Origin: Clostridium cibarium
GTDB lineage: Bacteria > Bacillota > Clostridia > Clostridiales > Clostridiaceae
NCBI RefSeq assembly: GCF_014836335.1
Contig: NZ_JACSRA010000005.1
Coordinates: 111,491-175,490, forward strand
Direction: 5' to 3'
DNA: 64,000 nucleotides
Notes under the pieces: model-generated
Database searches by the model: none
Told to the model about the DNA's origin: nothing
The model's input: the letters and a program-made list of their open reading frames with translations, nothing else
Made by a program: the position numbers and the translations under genes
Shown here: piece after piece, positions 1 through 9,702 of the stretch
Position numbering within the stretch: the first letter of the stretch is position 1
Layout of the letters: each line of letters begins with the position of its first letter

Positions 1-467
1 TCTCCTGCAAATACATTTCCTTTGATGCTTCCAAGAACTATAATATTCCCTCCTGCATATACCTCTGCACCACTATTTACATCTCCAATTATCACTATAT
101 TTCCTGGGAAATTGACACTTTGTCCTCCCCTTACAGTCTTTCTTATAAACTTAGTTCTTCCTTCATAAATACCATTAAATGATTTCACTTCTTTTTCTAT
201 TTCTTTATCTTCTATATCTTCTACAATAATCTCTTTAACACCTATCTCCTCTAAGAGAATGTCTTTTAATCTATTCATATCTCTTTCATTTATTGCAGAT
301 ATATTAATTGTTATGTATAGAGTAGAACCTTTATAAAATTTCTTACCCTTCGATAATTTTTCAGTTATCATAGTTAACATATCATCAAATCCACCAAACT
401 TATCCATGTCAACTAATGCATTTAATCCATTTTTGTTTCCTTTAATTATTACTCCACTATTCTCCAT
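1..467 (-). CDS. minC: Septum site-determining protein MinC (3' part outside the window)
   Basis: Only the first 155 or so codons are present; the gene runs off the left edge. MinC inhibits FtsZ polymerisation away from mid-cell, acting with MinD at the membrane. The start is an ATG at 465-467 with a GGTGGAGGG ribosome binding site a few bases upstream. The early part (MENSGVIIKGNKNGLNALVD) fits the MinC N-terminal domain. The visible C-terminal part contains the glycine-rich beta-helix repeat typical of MinC (GDVNSGAEVYAGGNIIVLGS, near residues 130-149). It lies downstream of the mre/PBP2 genes, the usual clostridial arrangement, but a terminator at 567-605 separates it from PBP2, and a candidate extended -10 promoter at 550-558 could drive it separately. 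minD and minE would be expected just outside the window. Confidence 0.9.
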   Translation of the reverse strand, partial: MENSGVIIKGNKNGLNALVDMDKFGGFDDMLTMITEKLSKGKKFYKGSTLYITINISAINERDMNRLKDILLEEIGVKEIIVEDIEDKEIEKEVKSFNGIYEGRTKFIRKTVRGGQSVNFPGNIVIIGDVNSGAEVYAGGNIIVLGSIKGNVFAG

Positions 468-549
468 TGGCTACCCTCCACCAATTTTATGCTATATATA
501 TTCAATCTAAATTCTAAAATTCCTTCTTAATATATACTTTTTCCCTATA

Positions 550-558
550 ATTATAACA
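550..558 (-). promoter_or_regulatory. Candidate extended -10 promoter for minC
   Basis: On the minus strand the sequence reads TGTTATAAT, an extended -10 (TGnTATAAT) element, about 80 bases upstream of the minC start and just after the PBP2 terminator. I see no good -35 hexamer, which extended -10 promoters can tolerate. Short motif in AT-rich DNA, so tentative. Confidence 0.35.
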
Positions 559-566
559 TTAATGTA

Positions 567-605
567 CAAAAAAGAGTATCCATATTTTAAAAGATACTCT
601 TTTTT
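567..605 (-). terminator. Intrinsic terminator after the distal PBP2 gene
   Basis: Inverted repeat AAAAGAGTATC / GATACTCTTTT with a 12-base loop, followed on the minus strand by a run of T. It begins about 13 bases after the PBP2 stop codon and separates that gene from minC. Confidence 0.85.
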
Positions 606-617
606 ATTAAAAACTTG

Positions 618-3536
618 CTAATTTGTCTTTTTATCAGCAGGTGCGTTTGATACATATTTTTTATATGATTCAGATTTAGATATATAATCAGCGCCCAATC
701 TATCTTTAAAATATGCTTCATATATTGCCTTCGCAACAGGAGCAACAGCAGTACCATGTCCACCATCATATGCAACTGCTACAACTGCAATTTCAGGATT
801 TTCTGCTGGTGCAAAACTGACATAAGTAGCATATGGAGCTCTTCCATAGTCTGTTTGGTCTTCTTTAACATCTGCAGTACCTGTTTTACCTGCAGTATTT
901 ATAGGAAATCCTTCCCATGTACCTCTAGCTGTACCACTGTCGTCATTATTAACCTTTTTCATACCTTCTATAACTACTGCTAAATTTTCTGGTTTTAAAT
1001 CAATCTTATCTAATACTTCTGGTTTATACTCTTGAACTGTGTTTCCATCTGTATCAGTTATTTTATCTACGTAATGTAATTTATACTTAGTACCACCATT
1101 AGCTAATGTAGAAATATATTGAGCTAACTGCATAGGAGTAAAGGCATTCATACCTTGTCCAATAGAAGAATATACTTGTTGTCCTGGTGATTTAATTTCT
1201 GATCCCCTATCATTAATTACAAATTTTGAAATAGCTTGCACTACAAGTTTTGCTTGAGAATCTATATTAACTTTTCCTTTACCATCAGATTCATATTTGC
1301 TTACATTAGCCTTATACTTATCTGATAGATTCATTATACTTTTAACATCTTCTAATATACTTTTTTGAAAAACAGTTTCGTTATTCACTTCTTCACTTGT
1401 ACCTAACTTCATGAATGTATCTGTTATGGTCTTTTTTAGACTAGTTTTAGCAGCCTTCAACTTTTCATTATCATCAGCATTATCTGCAAAGTCAAAAGAT
1501 ACAAAATTACTGTTATTTCCTGCATAATAACCAGCTTCCAAAAAATCCCTCAAGTCAAACTTTGAGGATAATGCTACCCTATTCTTATAGGATTGAAAAT
1601 TGTATACTTGTCCATAGTTTTCCTCTATTTCAATTCCTGTGCTCTCTTTTTGTTTGCCATTTGGGTCTACTCCAAGTCCAAATTTCCATGCATATTTTGC
1701 AATAGCATCTAGTGCTGTTATATTTTGTCCCCCTTGTTTATATAACTTATAGGCTACTTCATAAAAATAGTAGTTACATGATACCTCTAGAGCTTTAGTT
1801 ACATCTATGCTTCCATGAGCACCTTGACCATTTGCAAATTCCAAACACATTGGTCCAAAATTAGTACCATAAACCTCTGGGTGTATATTAAATTTTCCTG
1901 TATCATTTATTCTTGTATCAGTATTAATAGCACCTTCCTGTAAGCCTGCTATAGCAGTAAGTGGTTTAAATGTTGACCCCGATGGTAATAATCCTTGTGT
2001 TGCATAATTATAAAAGCGTTTAGGATATAAATCATTTGGATCTGTTCTGACGCCATCTTCCTTAGGGAATAATTCATCTAGTGATTTAGTTGCTCCTGTT
2101 GAACTTATTATCCCCTTACCAAATTTATCTAAGTCTGGGCTAAAATATTCTTTTGTTTCTTCATCTGATAATTGTCCAGACACTGCAAATTTATTAGGAT
2201 CAAAGTTAGGATATGATACACTAGCAAGTATCCTTCCTGTTTTTACTTCAACAGCAACAGCTGCTCCTCTATTTGCTCCAGTATATGGTTTATCAGAACT
2301 AATTCCAGCTCTTATATTTGCCATCGAATCAATTAATGATTGCTCAGCTGCGTATTGAATATTTTTATCTATAGTTAAATGCACACTATTTCCTGGATAT
2401 GATTGAAGTTTAAATTGTTCTTGAGTAACTCTTCCTTTCGAATTAACCTTAACTGTTGTTCCACCTTTAACACCTTTAAGTTGATCTTCAAAAGCAGATT
2501 CTATTCCCGAAGCTCCTATAAGGTCTGTTGAAGCATCATATCCTCTTAACTCATATTTATCTTTATTTAATGTATCTATTGGTGATATGTAGCCAAGCAC
2601 TGATGATGCAAGTTCCTTATAAGGATAAAATCTTGTTGGCTCAAGTTGTATATCTACTCCTGGCATATCATTTAACTTCTGATATATTATTAAAGCTGTA
2701 TCTTTCTTAATATTACTAGCTAAAGTAATTGATTTGTATCCTTTAAAGCTCTCCATCTTTAGAGCATCTTTGACTACCATATAAGTCCTAATCTGGTTAT
2801 AAGTATATTTTTTTAATAACATATTTGTTAATTCTTCGCCAGACATGTCTTTATATTTTTTTATTCTTTCTTTATATTCTTTAAGTTTTTCATTATACTC
2901 TTTGGTATTATCTTTAACAGGTTCCGGATCTATCAAACTAATTAGATCATAACTTTTTACCAAATAATAAAATGTCTCTTTTGGTGTAACTTGCAAAAGT
3001 CTATCATTTACTGCATTTATTTCATCCTCAGTTAAATCATCAACTTTTTTATCCTCATATAGTTCTTTTTCAATATCTGTATTTAATCCCCTATCTCTCT
3101 TAAAACGTATCTCTTCTGCTTTTTTAGCACTTTCTGTTGTCCCCTTAAATGAAAAATAAGGTTGATTGCTACTATCTAATTTTAATATTAAATCATCTTG
3201 AAATCCTTCACCATTTTCTGAAAGTATTGATAAAGCTAAATCCACTGTTTTAAAAAAACTTTTATCAGCTTCATCTGTTTTTGTATATGTCATAGCATAT
3301 GTTTGCACATTAGTAGCTAAAACATTTCCTTTTTCATCATATATTACCCCTCTAGGTGCTTTTTCTGATATAAATTTAGTTGAGGTAGTATCTGCCTCTT
3401 CCTTATAATCAGCATGCTTATAAACTTGAATATATGCAAGTTTGGAGATAATTACTGTAAATATAAATCCCATCAAAACTAAAAATACATTGTACCTTGA
3501 GAGTTTTTTCTTTTTTTTCGGTCTACTAACTATCAT
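618..3536 (-). CDS. Penicillin-binding protein 2, class B transpeptidase (distal tandem copy)
   Basis: Elongasome D,D-transpeptidase that cross-links peptidoglycan with RodA and MreBCD. A short basic cytoplasmic tail (RPKKKKK) precedes one membrane helix near residues 15-35, followed by a PBP dimerisation domain and a transpeptidase domain. The catalytic motifs are present: GSTFK near residue 520, SCN near 586 and KTGT near 884. The SCN to KTG distance is about 300 residues, roughly 140 more than in E. coli PBP2, so there is a large insertion in the transpeptidase domain. An in-frame GTG at 3548 lies inside the ribosome binding site, so I use the ATG at 3534-3536 (972 aa). It is a clear paralogue of the PBP2 just upstream, with shared motifs and an almost identical GTGGAGGTTC site before the start. 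It has its own promoter and terminator. Division PBP (FtsI) is a less likely alternative, given the mre context. Confidence 0.92.
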   Translation of the reverse strand: MIVSRPKKKKKLSRYNVFLVLMGFIFTVIISKLAYIQVYKHADYKEEADTTSTKFISEKAPRGVIYDEKGNVLATNVQTYAMTYTKTDEADKSFFKTVDLALSILSENGEGFQDDLILKLDSSNQPYFSFKGTTESAKKAEEIRFKRDRGLNTDIEKELYEDKKVDDLTEDEINAVNDRLLQVTPKETFYYLVKSYDLISLIDPEPVKDNTKEYNEKLKEYKERIKKYKDMSGEELTNMLLKKYTYNQIRTYMVVKDALKMESFKGYKSITLASNIKKDTALIIYQKLNDMPGVDIQLEPTRFYPYKELASSVLGYISPIDTLNKDKYELRGYDASTDLIGASGIESAFEDQLKGVKGGTTVKVNSKGRVTQEQFKLQSYPGNSVHLTIDKNIQYAAEQSLIDSMANIRAGISSDKPYTGANRGAAVAVEVKTGRILASVSYPNFDPNKFAVSGQLSDEETKEYFSPDLDKFGKGIISSTGATKSLDELFPKEDGVRTDPNDLYPKRFYNYATQGLLPSGSTFKPLTAIAGLQEGAINTDTRINDTGKFNIHPEVYGTNFGPMCLEFANGQGAHGSIDVTKALEVSCNYYFYEVAYKLYKQGGQNITALDAIAKYAWKFGLGVDPNGKQKESTGIEIEENYGQVYNFQSYKNRVALSSKFDLRDFLEAGYYAGNNSNFVSFDFADNADDNEKLKAAKTSLKKTITDTFMKLGTSEEVNNETVFQKSILEDVKSIMNLSDKYKANVSKYESDGKGKVNIDSQAKLVVQAISKFVINDRGSEIKSPGQQVYSSIGQGMNAFTPMQLAQYISTLANGGTKYKLHYVDKITDTDGNTVQEYKPEVLDKIDLKPENLAVVIEGMKKVNNDDSGTARGTWEGFPINTAGKTGTADVKEDQTDYGRAPYATYVSFAPAENPEIAVVAVAYDGGHGTAVAPVAKAIYEAYFKDRLGADYISKSESYKKYVSNAPADKKTN

Positions 3537-3624
3537 TTGAACCTCCACCTGTGTCTACATATATACTATTTAACCTCTTTCAGATAAATAGTAAAAGCAC
3601 ATTAATTATATACTTTTAATAGTA

Positions 3625-3654
3625 ATTATACCATTTGTGTGTCCACTTTTGCAG
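3625..3654 (-). promoter_or_regulatory. Candidate promoter for the distal PBP2 gene
   Basis: Extended -10 TGGTATAAT on the minus strand (TATAAT at 3625-3630), with a weak -35 CTGCAA 18 bases upstream. It lies between the terminator of the upstream PBP2 gene and the start of the second copy, so the two copies can be expressed independently. The 5' leader would be about 80 bases. Confidence 0.45.
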
Positions 3655-3676
3655 TTTGTAACAAAAAAGTAATAAA

Positions 3677-3713
3677 AAAAGAAGCTATCTTTTTTAAATA
3701 GATAGCTTCTTTT
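3677..3713 (-). terminator. Intrinsic terminator between the two PBP2 genes
   Basis: Perfect inverted repeat AAAAGAAGCTATC / GATAGCTTCTTTT, with a run of T on the minus-strand 3' side. It starts a few bases after the stop of the upstream PBP2 gene and should end the radC-mre-PBP2 transcript. Confidence 0.85.
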
Positions 3714-3718
3714 AACCT

Positions 3719-6592
3719 TTAACTTAACTTATTATTTGCAGGTGCACCTGTCACATACTTTTGATATGACGTTGAAGTAGATGCATAAGCAGGAAATTCT
3801 TTTTCTATCTTCTCTTTGAAATATGCCTCATATACAGCTTTAGCTACAGGTGCTGTAGACGACCCGTGACCGCCATCATATATTACTCCTACAAAAGCTA
3901 TTTGTGGATTTTCAAGCGGTGCAAAACTTACATAAGTTGCATAAGGTGCTCTTCCTATTTCCTTTTGCCTTTCATTAAAATCTGCAGTACCTGTTTTCCC
4001 CCCAGTTCTTATTGGGAAATTAGCAAATACTCTTGCAGCTGTTCCACCTTCATCATTATTAGCCTTATACATACCTTCTCTAATTGCATTTATTGTGGAA
4101 TCTTTCAACTGAATTTTATCAATCACTTCTGGTTCATATTCTTGGACAACCGCTCCATCAGGTGTGGTTATCTTATCAACAAAATGCAATTTATATCGTG
4201 TTCCTCCATTAGCTAATGTTGATACATATGCTGCTAATTGGGTTGGCGTAAAGTTATTCATTCCTTGGCCTATTGAGGCATATACTTCTTGAGCTGGAGA
4301 TGTAATTTCTGAGCCCTTATCATTAACTACAAACCTTGCTATTACCTCAGCTATAGTTTGTGCCTGAGAATCTAAATTAACTTTTCCCTTTCCTTTTGCT
4401 TCATAATCACTAACATTTTGTTTATATTTATCTGAAAGATTCATTATATTTTTAATGTCTTCTACTAACGTTTTTGCAAAGGCATCTGTACCTAGCGCAC
4501 TACTATCTGTACCAATCTTTTCAAATCTAGCTGCTACTTTATCCTTTAAAGATGTTTTTGCTTCTTTTAATTTTTCACTATCAGCATCATTGTTTGAATA
4601 ATCGAAAGGTATAAATGATCTTACTCCTCTATAATCTCCTGATTCTAGATAATCTCTAATTTCAAACTTAGCATATAATATAGATTGATTCTTAAATGAT
4701 TTAAAATTATATACTTGCCCAAAATTTTCTTCAATTTCTATTCCTGTACTCGCTCTTTCCTTAGTATTAGGATCTGTCCCTAATCCAAATTTCCATGCAT
4801 ATTTTGCTAAAGAATCTAAAGCTTCTACATTAGATCCAGCTTGCTTATATAACCTGTAAGCTACTTCATAGAAATAATAGTTGCAAGATACCTCTAGAGC
4901 ATGAGTTATATCTGTATCACCATGACTGCTATGATAATTTGTATAAAGTAAACACTCTGGTGCGAAAGCAGTTCCATAAGTTTCTGGATGAGCATTAAAC
5001 TTTCCTTGATCATAAATAGTTTCTGTTGGTTGAATAACACCAGCTTCTAGTCCTGCTAATCCTGTCAATGGTTTAAATGTCGATCCAGGTGGTATAAGCC
5101 CTTGTGTTGCATAATTATAAAAAGCTCTTGGATATAGATCATTAGGATCTGTTCTTACTCCATCTACCGCTGGGAACAATTCATCAACAGTTTTATTTAA
5201 TCCTCTAGACTTTATGTAATTTATTCCAAATTTTTCTAAATCCGGACTGAAATATTCTTTTGTTTGTGCATTTGATAACTGTCCTGAAACAGCAAAAATA
5301 TTTGGATCATAATTTGGATATGATGCGCTAGCTAATATTCTTCCAGTATTAACTTCTACTGCAACAACAGCTCCTCTAGTTGCCCCTGGATAAGGATCTG
5401 TTGGCGAAGTTCTAATAGACTCTATAGTATCCTTTAATCCCTGTTCTGCTGCATATTGAACACCTTTATCAATAGTTAAATGCACACTATTTCCTGGATA
5501 TGTTTCTAACTTAAATAATTCTTCTGTGACTCTTCCCTTTGAGTTAACCTTAACTGTTGTTCCACCTTTAACACCCTTTAACTGCTCTTCAAAGGTAGAT
5601 TCTATTCCTGAAACACCTATAAGATCACTGGATATATCATACCCTCTTAATTCATATTTTTGCTCATTTGAACTATCTATTGGAGATATATACCCTAAAA
5701 CTGAAGATGCAAGCTGGTTATATGGGTAGAGCCTTATAGGCTCTAATTTTATATCTATACCAGGTAAATCATTTAACTTTTGAAGAATGATTAATGCAGT
5801 ATCTTTTTTTATATTGCTAGCTAGTGTAACTGACTTATATCCTTTGAAACTTTGAATTTTCAAAGCATCCTTAATAAGTAAATAATTTCTAAGATCCTTA
5901 AAGGAATACTTTGAACGTAGCAGGTTAGTTAAAGCCTCTCCTGACATTTCATTGTATTCCTTAATCTTTTCACTACTTGGATTTGGATCAATTAACTTAA
6001 TTAAATCATAACTTTTAACTAAATCATAAAAAACTTCCTTTGGAGTTATTTCCAAAAGTTTAGCATTTACACTCTCTATCTCTGAATCTGTTAAATCTTC
6101 TTCCTTACCACTATATAAATCTTTTTCTACCTTTTCATTTAATCCTCTATCCCTTTTAAATCTTATCTCTTCAGCATTTTGATCATTTTTAGCAGTTGTT
6201 TTATATGCAAAGTAAGGCTCATTATTTTCATTTACTTTAAGTATCAAATCATCAGTAAAGCCTTCACCGTTTTCAGATAATATTTTAAAAACTGTATCTA
6301 TGGTATTAAAAAACATCTTGTTAGCTTCTTCTGTGGTAGTATACATCATTGTATATGTTTGTGTATTAGTTGCTAATATGTTCCCATTTTGATCATATAT
6401 TATTCCCCTAGGTGCCTTTTCTGGGACAAATTTAGTTGAAGTCGTATCTGCTCTTTCTTTATAATCATCATGCTTATATATTTGAATATATATAAGCTTT
6501 CCAAAAATAATGGCAAATACGACTCCCATAATAACTAAAAATGATTTATACCTAGATGGTTTTTTCTTCTTCTTTGGTTTGTTAACTATCAT
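3719..6592 (-). CDS. mrdA: Penicillin-binding protein 2, class B transpeptidase (mre-proximal copy)
   Basis: Peptidoglycan D,D-transpeptidase for cylindrical wall growth, 957 aa. It has a basic N-terminus (NKPKKKKK), one membrane helix near residues 15-35, a dimerisation domain, then a transpeptidase domain with GSTFK near residue 506, SCN near 571 and KTGT near 866. The spacing between SCN and KTG is again about 300 residues, so the lineage-specific insertion predates the duplication. The ATG at 6590-6592 directly abuts the mreD stop codon and its ribosome binding site lies inside the mreD 3' end, implying translational coupling with mreBCD. This makes it the better candidate for the canonical elongasome PBP2; the second copy downstream is the paralogue. 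Class B and mre context are secure; which copy is essential cannot be read from sequence. Confidence 0.93.
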   Translation of the reverse strand: MIVNKPKKKKKPSRYKSFLVIMGVVFAIIFGKLIYIQIYKHDDYKERADTTSTKFVPEKAPRGIIYDQNGNILATNTQTYTMMYTTTEEANKMFFNTIDTVFKILSENGEGFTDDLILKVNENNEPYFAYKTTAKNDQNAEEIRFKRDRGLNEKVEKDLYSGKEEDLTDSEIESVNAKLLEITPKEVFYDLVKSYDLIKLIDPNPSSEKIKEYNEMSGEALTNLLRSKYSFKDLRNYLLIKDALKIQSFKGYKSVTLASNIKKDTALIILQKLNDLPGIDIKLEPIRLYPYNQLASSVLGYISPIDSSNEQKYELRGYDISSDLIGVSGIESTFEEQLKGVKGGTTVKVNSKGRVTEELFKLETYPGNSVHLTIDKGVQYAAEQGLKDTIESIRTSPTDPYPGATRGAVVAVEVNTGRILASASYPNYDPNIFAVSGQLSNAQTKEYFSPDLEKFGINYIKSRGLNKTVDELFPAVDGVRTDPNDLYPRAFYNYATQGLIPPGSTFKPLTGLAGLEAGVIQPTETIYDQGKFNAHPETYGTAFAPECLLYTNYHSSHGDTDITHALEVSCNYYFYEVAYRLYKQAGSNVEALDSLAKYAWKFGLGTDPNTKERASTGIEIEENFGQVYNFKSFKNQSILYAKFEIRDYLESGDYRGVRSFIPFDYSNNDADSEKLKEAKTSLKDKVAARFEKIGTDSSALGTDAFAKTLVEDIKNIMNLSDKYKQNVSDYEAKGKGKVNLDSQAQTIAEVIARFVVNDKGSEITSPAQEVYASIGQGMNNFTPTQLAAYVSTLANGGTRYKLHFVDKITTPDGAVVQEYEPEVIDKIQLKDSTINAIREGMYKANNDEGGTAARVFANFPIRTGGKTGTADFNERQKEIGRAPYATYVSFAPLENPQIAFVGVIYDGGHGSSTAPVAKAVYEAYFKEKIEKEFPAYASTSTSYQKYVTGAPANNKLS

Positions 6593-7084
6593 TTAGAACC
6601 TCCACGCTTTCCTCATATCTTCTCTATCAAAAAACCTTAAGATAGTTTTGTATACAAAAAGCATAATTATTGAATTGTAAAGCGCAGTACTTACACCCCT
6701 AAATAAATCAATATGAATATTTAAAGCATAGAAAATAATAAATATTCCTAAATACTTTAATATTGTTCCAACAAATATAGTTATAATTGGTACTAGCTTC
6801 CTATCTCTCCAGATTCCTTCGCCTATGAATCCTGCAAGATAGCAGCAAAACATATTTATTAATGCATTAACTCCAAACATATTATAAAAGAATACATCTT
6901 GAAGTAATCCACTAATAACGCCTATAATCACAGCTTCTTTTTTTCCATTAATAATAGAATAAGAAACAGAAAAAATAAAAAGTAGACTAGGCCACGCACC
7001 TTTTACTGCAATAAAAGGTGCTAGCGTATTATCTAAAATTAATAATATACATGCTACAATAATTAAAACTACTCGTTTCTTCAT
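6593..7084 (-). CDS. mreD: Rod shape-determining protein MreD
   Basis: Small polytopic membrane protein of the elongasome, 163 aa, predicted to link MreC with RodA/PBP2. The sequence is almost entirely hydrophobic, with about five membrane helices (for example residues 5-25, 30-50 and 70-90) separated by short charged loops such as EGIWRDRK. Identity rests on length, hydrophobicity and position between mreC and PBP2. The stop codon is immediately followed by the PBP2 ATG. The gap to mreC is only 9 bases, so the genes form one operon. Confidence 0.9.
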   Translation of the reverse strand: MKKRVVLIIVACILLILDNTLAPFIAVKGAWPSLLFIFSVSYSIINGKKEAVIIGVISGLLQDVFFYNMFGVNALINMFCCYLAGFIGEGIWRDRKLVPIITIFVGTILKYLGIFIIFYALNIHIDLFRGVSTALYNSIIMLFVYKTILRFFDREDMRKAWRF

Positions 7085-7093
7085 AGTCCACCT

Positions 7094-7939
7094 CTAGTCA
7101 TACTTTATTTCTTTCTTATCTTTTGGCGCTACTATATATAGTTCTTCAAGCTTACTGAAATCTACAGACGGTTTAACCACTGCACTTTTCATAACCTTAA
7201 CCTTATCTTCTTCTACTGACATAACTGTTCCAACTTTTATATCTTTCGGATATAAAAAGCCTAGTCCAGAAGTCATAATTACGTCTCCCTCTTTAACTTG
7301 AGAATCTACTGGAAGATTTGACACCTTCACTAACAAGTTATTTGAATTATCTTTATATCCTTTTAGTATACCAGTGTTATCCTTAGTATTTTCCACCTTA
7401 ACACTGACATTTACATTTTCATTTATTATCCCTTGAACTATAGCCCAGTTGCTACCAACACTAGACACTTGACCAACTAGTCCATCTGGTGAAATAACAA
7501 TCATATTTTTTTCTATTCCATCATTTTGACCTTTATCAACTATGTACCCATCTATAATTCCACTACCACTATAACTTATGATATTAGTAGCAATATAATT
7601 ATAGTTATTATGCTGTTCTTTAAAATCTAATATACCTCTAAATTTATCATTCTCTTCTTTTAAATTAGAATATTCTTGAAGCTCATTCTTAAGCTCTTTA
7701 TTTTCCTTAGCCAATTGTTTATTTTCTTCTTTAACATCAGAGAAATTTAAAAAGAAATCAACAAAATCTTTAACTCCACGATTCGCATTATACGCAATTT
7801 TTTGAATAGGATTCAGGGCGTCGCCTGCAGCACCCATAGGTCCTTTAGTTTCCTTACTTGCAGTAAAGATAATTAATCCTAAAAATGCAACTGACAGTAC
7901 TATTACAGTAACTGCCAGTTTGTTCTTAAAGAGCTTCAT
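7094..7939 (-). CDS. mreC: Rod shape-determining protein MreC
   Basis: Bitopic scaffold of the elongation complex, 281 aa. An N-terminal membrane helix near residues 8-26 (VTVIVLSVAFLGLIIF) is followed by a coiled coil of about 40 residues rich in Lys, Glu and Asn (around residues 65-105). The extracellular double beta-barrel MreC domain follows, with typical segments such as DGLVGQVSSVG and GDVIMTSGLGFLYPKDIKVG. MreC bridges cytoplasmic MreB filaments and periplasmic-side PBP2. It sits 3 bases after mreB in the order mreB-mreC-mreD-PBP2. Confidence 0.95.
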   Translation of the reverse strand: MKLFKNKLAVTVIVLSVAFLGLIIFTASKETKGPMGAAGDALNPIQKIAYNANRGVKDFVDFFLNFSDVKEENKQLAKENKELKNELQEYSNLKEENDKFRGILDFKEQHNNYNYIATNIISYSGSGIIDGYIVDKGQNDGIEKNMIVISPDGLVGQVSSVGSNWAIVQGIINENVNVSVKVENTKDNTGILKGYKDNSNNLLVKVSNLPVDSQVKEGDVIMTSGLGFLYPKDIKVGTVMSVEEDKVKVMKSAVVKPSVDFSKLEELYIVAPKDKKEIKYD

Positions 7940-7942
7940 CTA

Positions 7943-8959
7943 CTATGATCTTTCTTCCCTGCTGATCTTGTCGAAATCTTCAAGAGCTTTTCCCGCTCCT
8001 AATACAACACTATCAAGTGGTGCTTCTGCAATATGTACAGGCATATTGGTTTCACGTGTAATTAACACATCTAATCCTCTTAATAGCGCACCTCCACCTG
8101 CAAGCATTATTCCTTTTTCCATAATATCAGCTGCAAGTTCTGGTGGTGTTTTTTCTAAAGTTGTCTTAATTGATTCAATTATTGCGTATACGGGTTCCTT
8201 AATTGCTTCTCTAATTTGAACTTCTGAAACTTCAATAATCTTTGGAAGGCCTGTAATCAAGTCTCTTCCTTTAATTTCCATCATTATTTCTTCTTCATCT
8301 ATTTTATATGCAGAACCTATTTCCATTTTTACTTGTTCTGCAGTTCTTTCACCAATCATCAAATTATATTCTTTTTTAATATAAGCTATTATAGATTGGT
8401 CTAATTCATCTCCTGCAACTCTTAATGATTTACTAGTTACTATTCCTCCAAGAGAAATAATAGCTACTTCAGTTGTACCTCCACCAATATCAACTATCAT
8501 ACTACCAGTTGGTTCACTTACTGGTAATCCTGCTCCTATAGCCGCCGCCATCGGCTCTTCCATAAGAACAACATCTCTTGCTCCGGCTAACTTTGTTGCT
8601 TCTTCAATAGCTCTCTTCTCAACTTCAGTAACTCCTGATGGATAACAAACTATTATTCTTGGACTCTTAAATGAACTCTTGCTCACTGCCTTTTCTATTA
8701 AAGACTTAATCATGGTATGAGCTACATCGAAATCAGCAATTACTCCATCTTTTAACGGTCTAATAGCCACTATATTTCCAGGTGTTCTTCCTATCATTTG
8801 CTTAGCTTCTGTTCCAACAGCTAGACATTTTTTTGTAACATTATTTATTGCTACTACTGAAGGCTCTCTTAATACTACTCCTTTTCCTTTTACAAAGACA
8901 AGAGTATTAGCAGTACCTAAATCTATCCCCATGTCTTTATTGCTTCCAAAAAAACCCAT
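7943..8959 (-). CDS. mreB: Rod shape-determining protein MreB, actin-like
   Basis: Actin-fold ATPase of 338 aa that forms membrane-associated filaments orienting wall synthesis. The N-terminus has the phosphate-1 motif [18 protein letters not shown], phosphate-2 is [18 protein letters not shown], and the C-terminal adenosine motif is [13 protein letters not shown]. Length and motifs are typical. The ATG has an AAGGGGAC ribosome binding site. It lies 18 bases downstream of radC and 3 bases upstream of mreC. MreB rather than Mbl is assumed from the linked mreCD genes. Confidence 0.97.
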   Translation of the reverse strand: MGFFGSNKDMGIDLGTANTLVFVKGKGVVLREPSVVAINNVTKKCLAVGTEAKQMIGRTPGNIVAIRPLKDGVIADFDVAHTMIKSLIEKAVSKSSFKSPRIIVCYPSGVTEVEKRAIEEATKLAGARDVVLMEEPMAAAIGAGLPVSEPTGSMIVDIGGGTTEVAIISLGGIVTSKSLRVAGDELDQSIIAYIKKEYNLMIGERTAEQVKMEIGSAYKIDEEEIMMEIKGRDLITGLPKIIEVSEVQIREAIKEPVYAIIESIKTTLEKTPPELAADIMEKGIMLAGGGALLRGLDVLITRETNMPVHIAEAPLDSVVLGAGKALEDFDKISREERS

Positions 8960-8977
8960 TGTTTTGTCCCCTTTCAG

Positions 8978-9664
8978 TTATATAATTCCTTTTTCTTTTA
9001 AACTTGAATATTTTCTATCACCTATTATTATATGGTCTAATAACTTTATTCCAATTATATTTCCACATTCTTTTATTCTTAAGGTAATATTTATATCTTC
9101 CTCACTGGGATTTGGATCTCCAGAAGGGTGATTATGACATATTATAATAGACGCTCCACTATTTTTTATAGCTTCGCAATATATCTCTCTTGGATGAACT
9201 AAAGATGAATTAAGTGTTCCTTTAAAAACATCTTTAATTTTTATTATTTTATTCTTTGTACTTAATATTATTAGCTTTAGAATCTCCTGATTTAAATTAG
9301 CCATTTCTATCATAAGCATATCAGCTATATCCTTAGGTGAATTAATAGTAATTTTATTATCAGCCTTTAAAGTATTAAATCTTCTAAAAAGTTCAGCTAA
9401 GGCCAATATTTGCGAAGCCTTCACTGTTTTAACACCTTTGATTCTCTTTATATCATCATATGTTACATTTAAAATGCCATTTAAACCATGAACTTCACTT
9501 AATATTTTGCCACTAAGGTTTAAAATATTTTGTCCTTTAGTTCCACACCTAAGTATTATCGCTAATAATTCTTGATTGCTTAAAGTATCAGCCCCAAAGT
9601 TCATCAACTTTTCTATAGGCCTTTCATTACTTGGAATATCTGAAATTTTAAGATTGTTGTCCAT
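8978..9664 (-). CDS. radC: RadC family JAB/MPN-domain protein
   Basis: Protein of 228 aa with an N-terminal helix-hairpin-helix-like UPF0758 region (residues about 10-80) and a C-terminal JAB1/MPN metalloprotease-like domain (about 105-228). The zinc-binding signature ICHNHPSGDPNPSEED contains the HxH...D pattern. RadC was named for DNA repair, but the true biochemical role of the family is unsettled. The radC-mreB adjacency is conserved in many Firmicutes and supports the call. The start is an ATG with a TAGGAG site. Confidence 0.95.
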   Translation of the reverse strand: MDNNLKISDIPSNERPIEKLMNFGADTLSNQELLAIILRCGTKGQNILNLSGKILSEVHGLNGILNVTYDDIKRIKGVKTVKASQILALAELFRRFNTLKADNKITINSPKDIADMLMIEMANLNQEILKLIILSTKNKIIKIKDVFKGTLNSSLVHPREIYCEAIKNSGASIIICHNHPSGDPNPSEEDINITLRIKECGNIIGIKLLDHIIIGDRKYSSLKEKGII

Positions 9665-9702
9665 ATTTAACTCCTAAAATACAAATTCCCATTCCCTCTT
9701 AA

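Noticed and set aside
3537..3548. In-frame GTG start four codons upstream of the distal PBP2 ATG
   Set aside because: It lies inside the GGTGGAGG ribosome binding site that serves the ATG at 3536, and the paralogue starts at the equivalent ATG.
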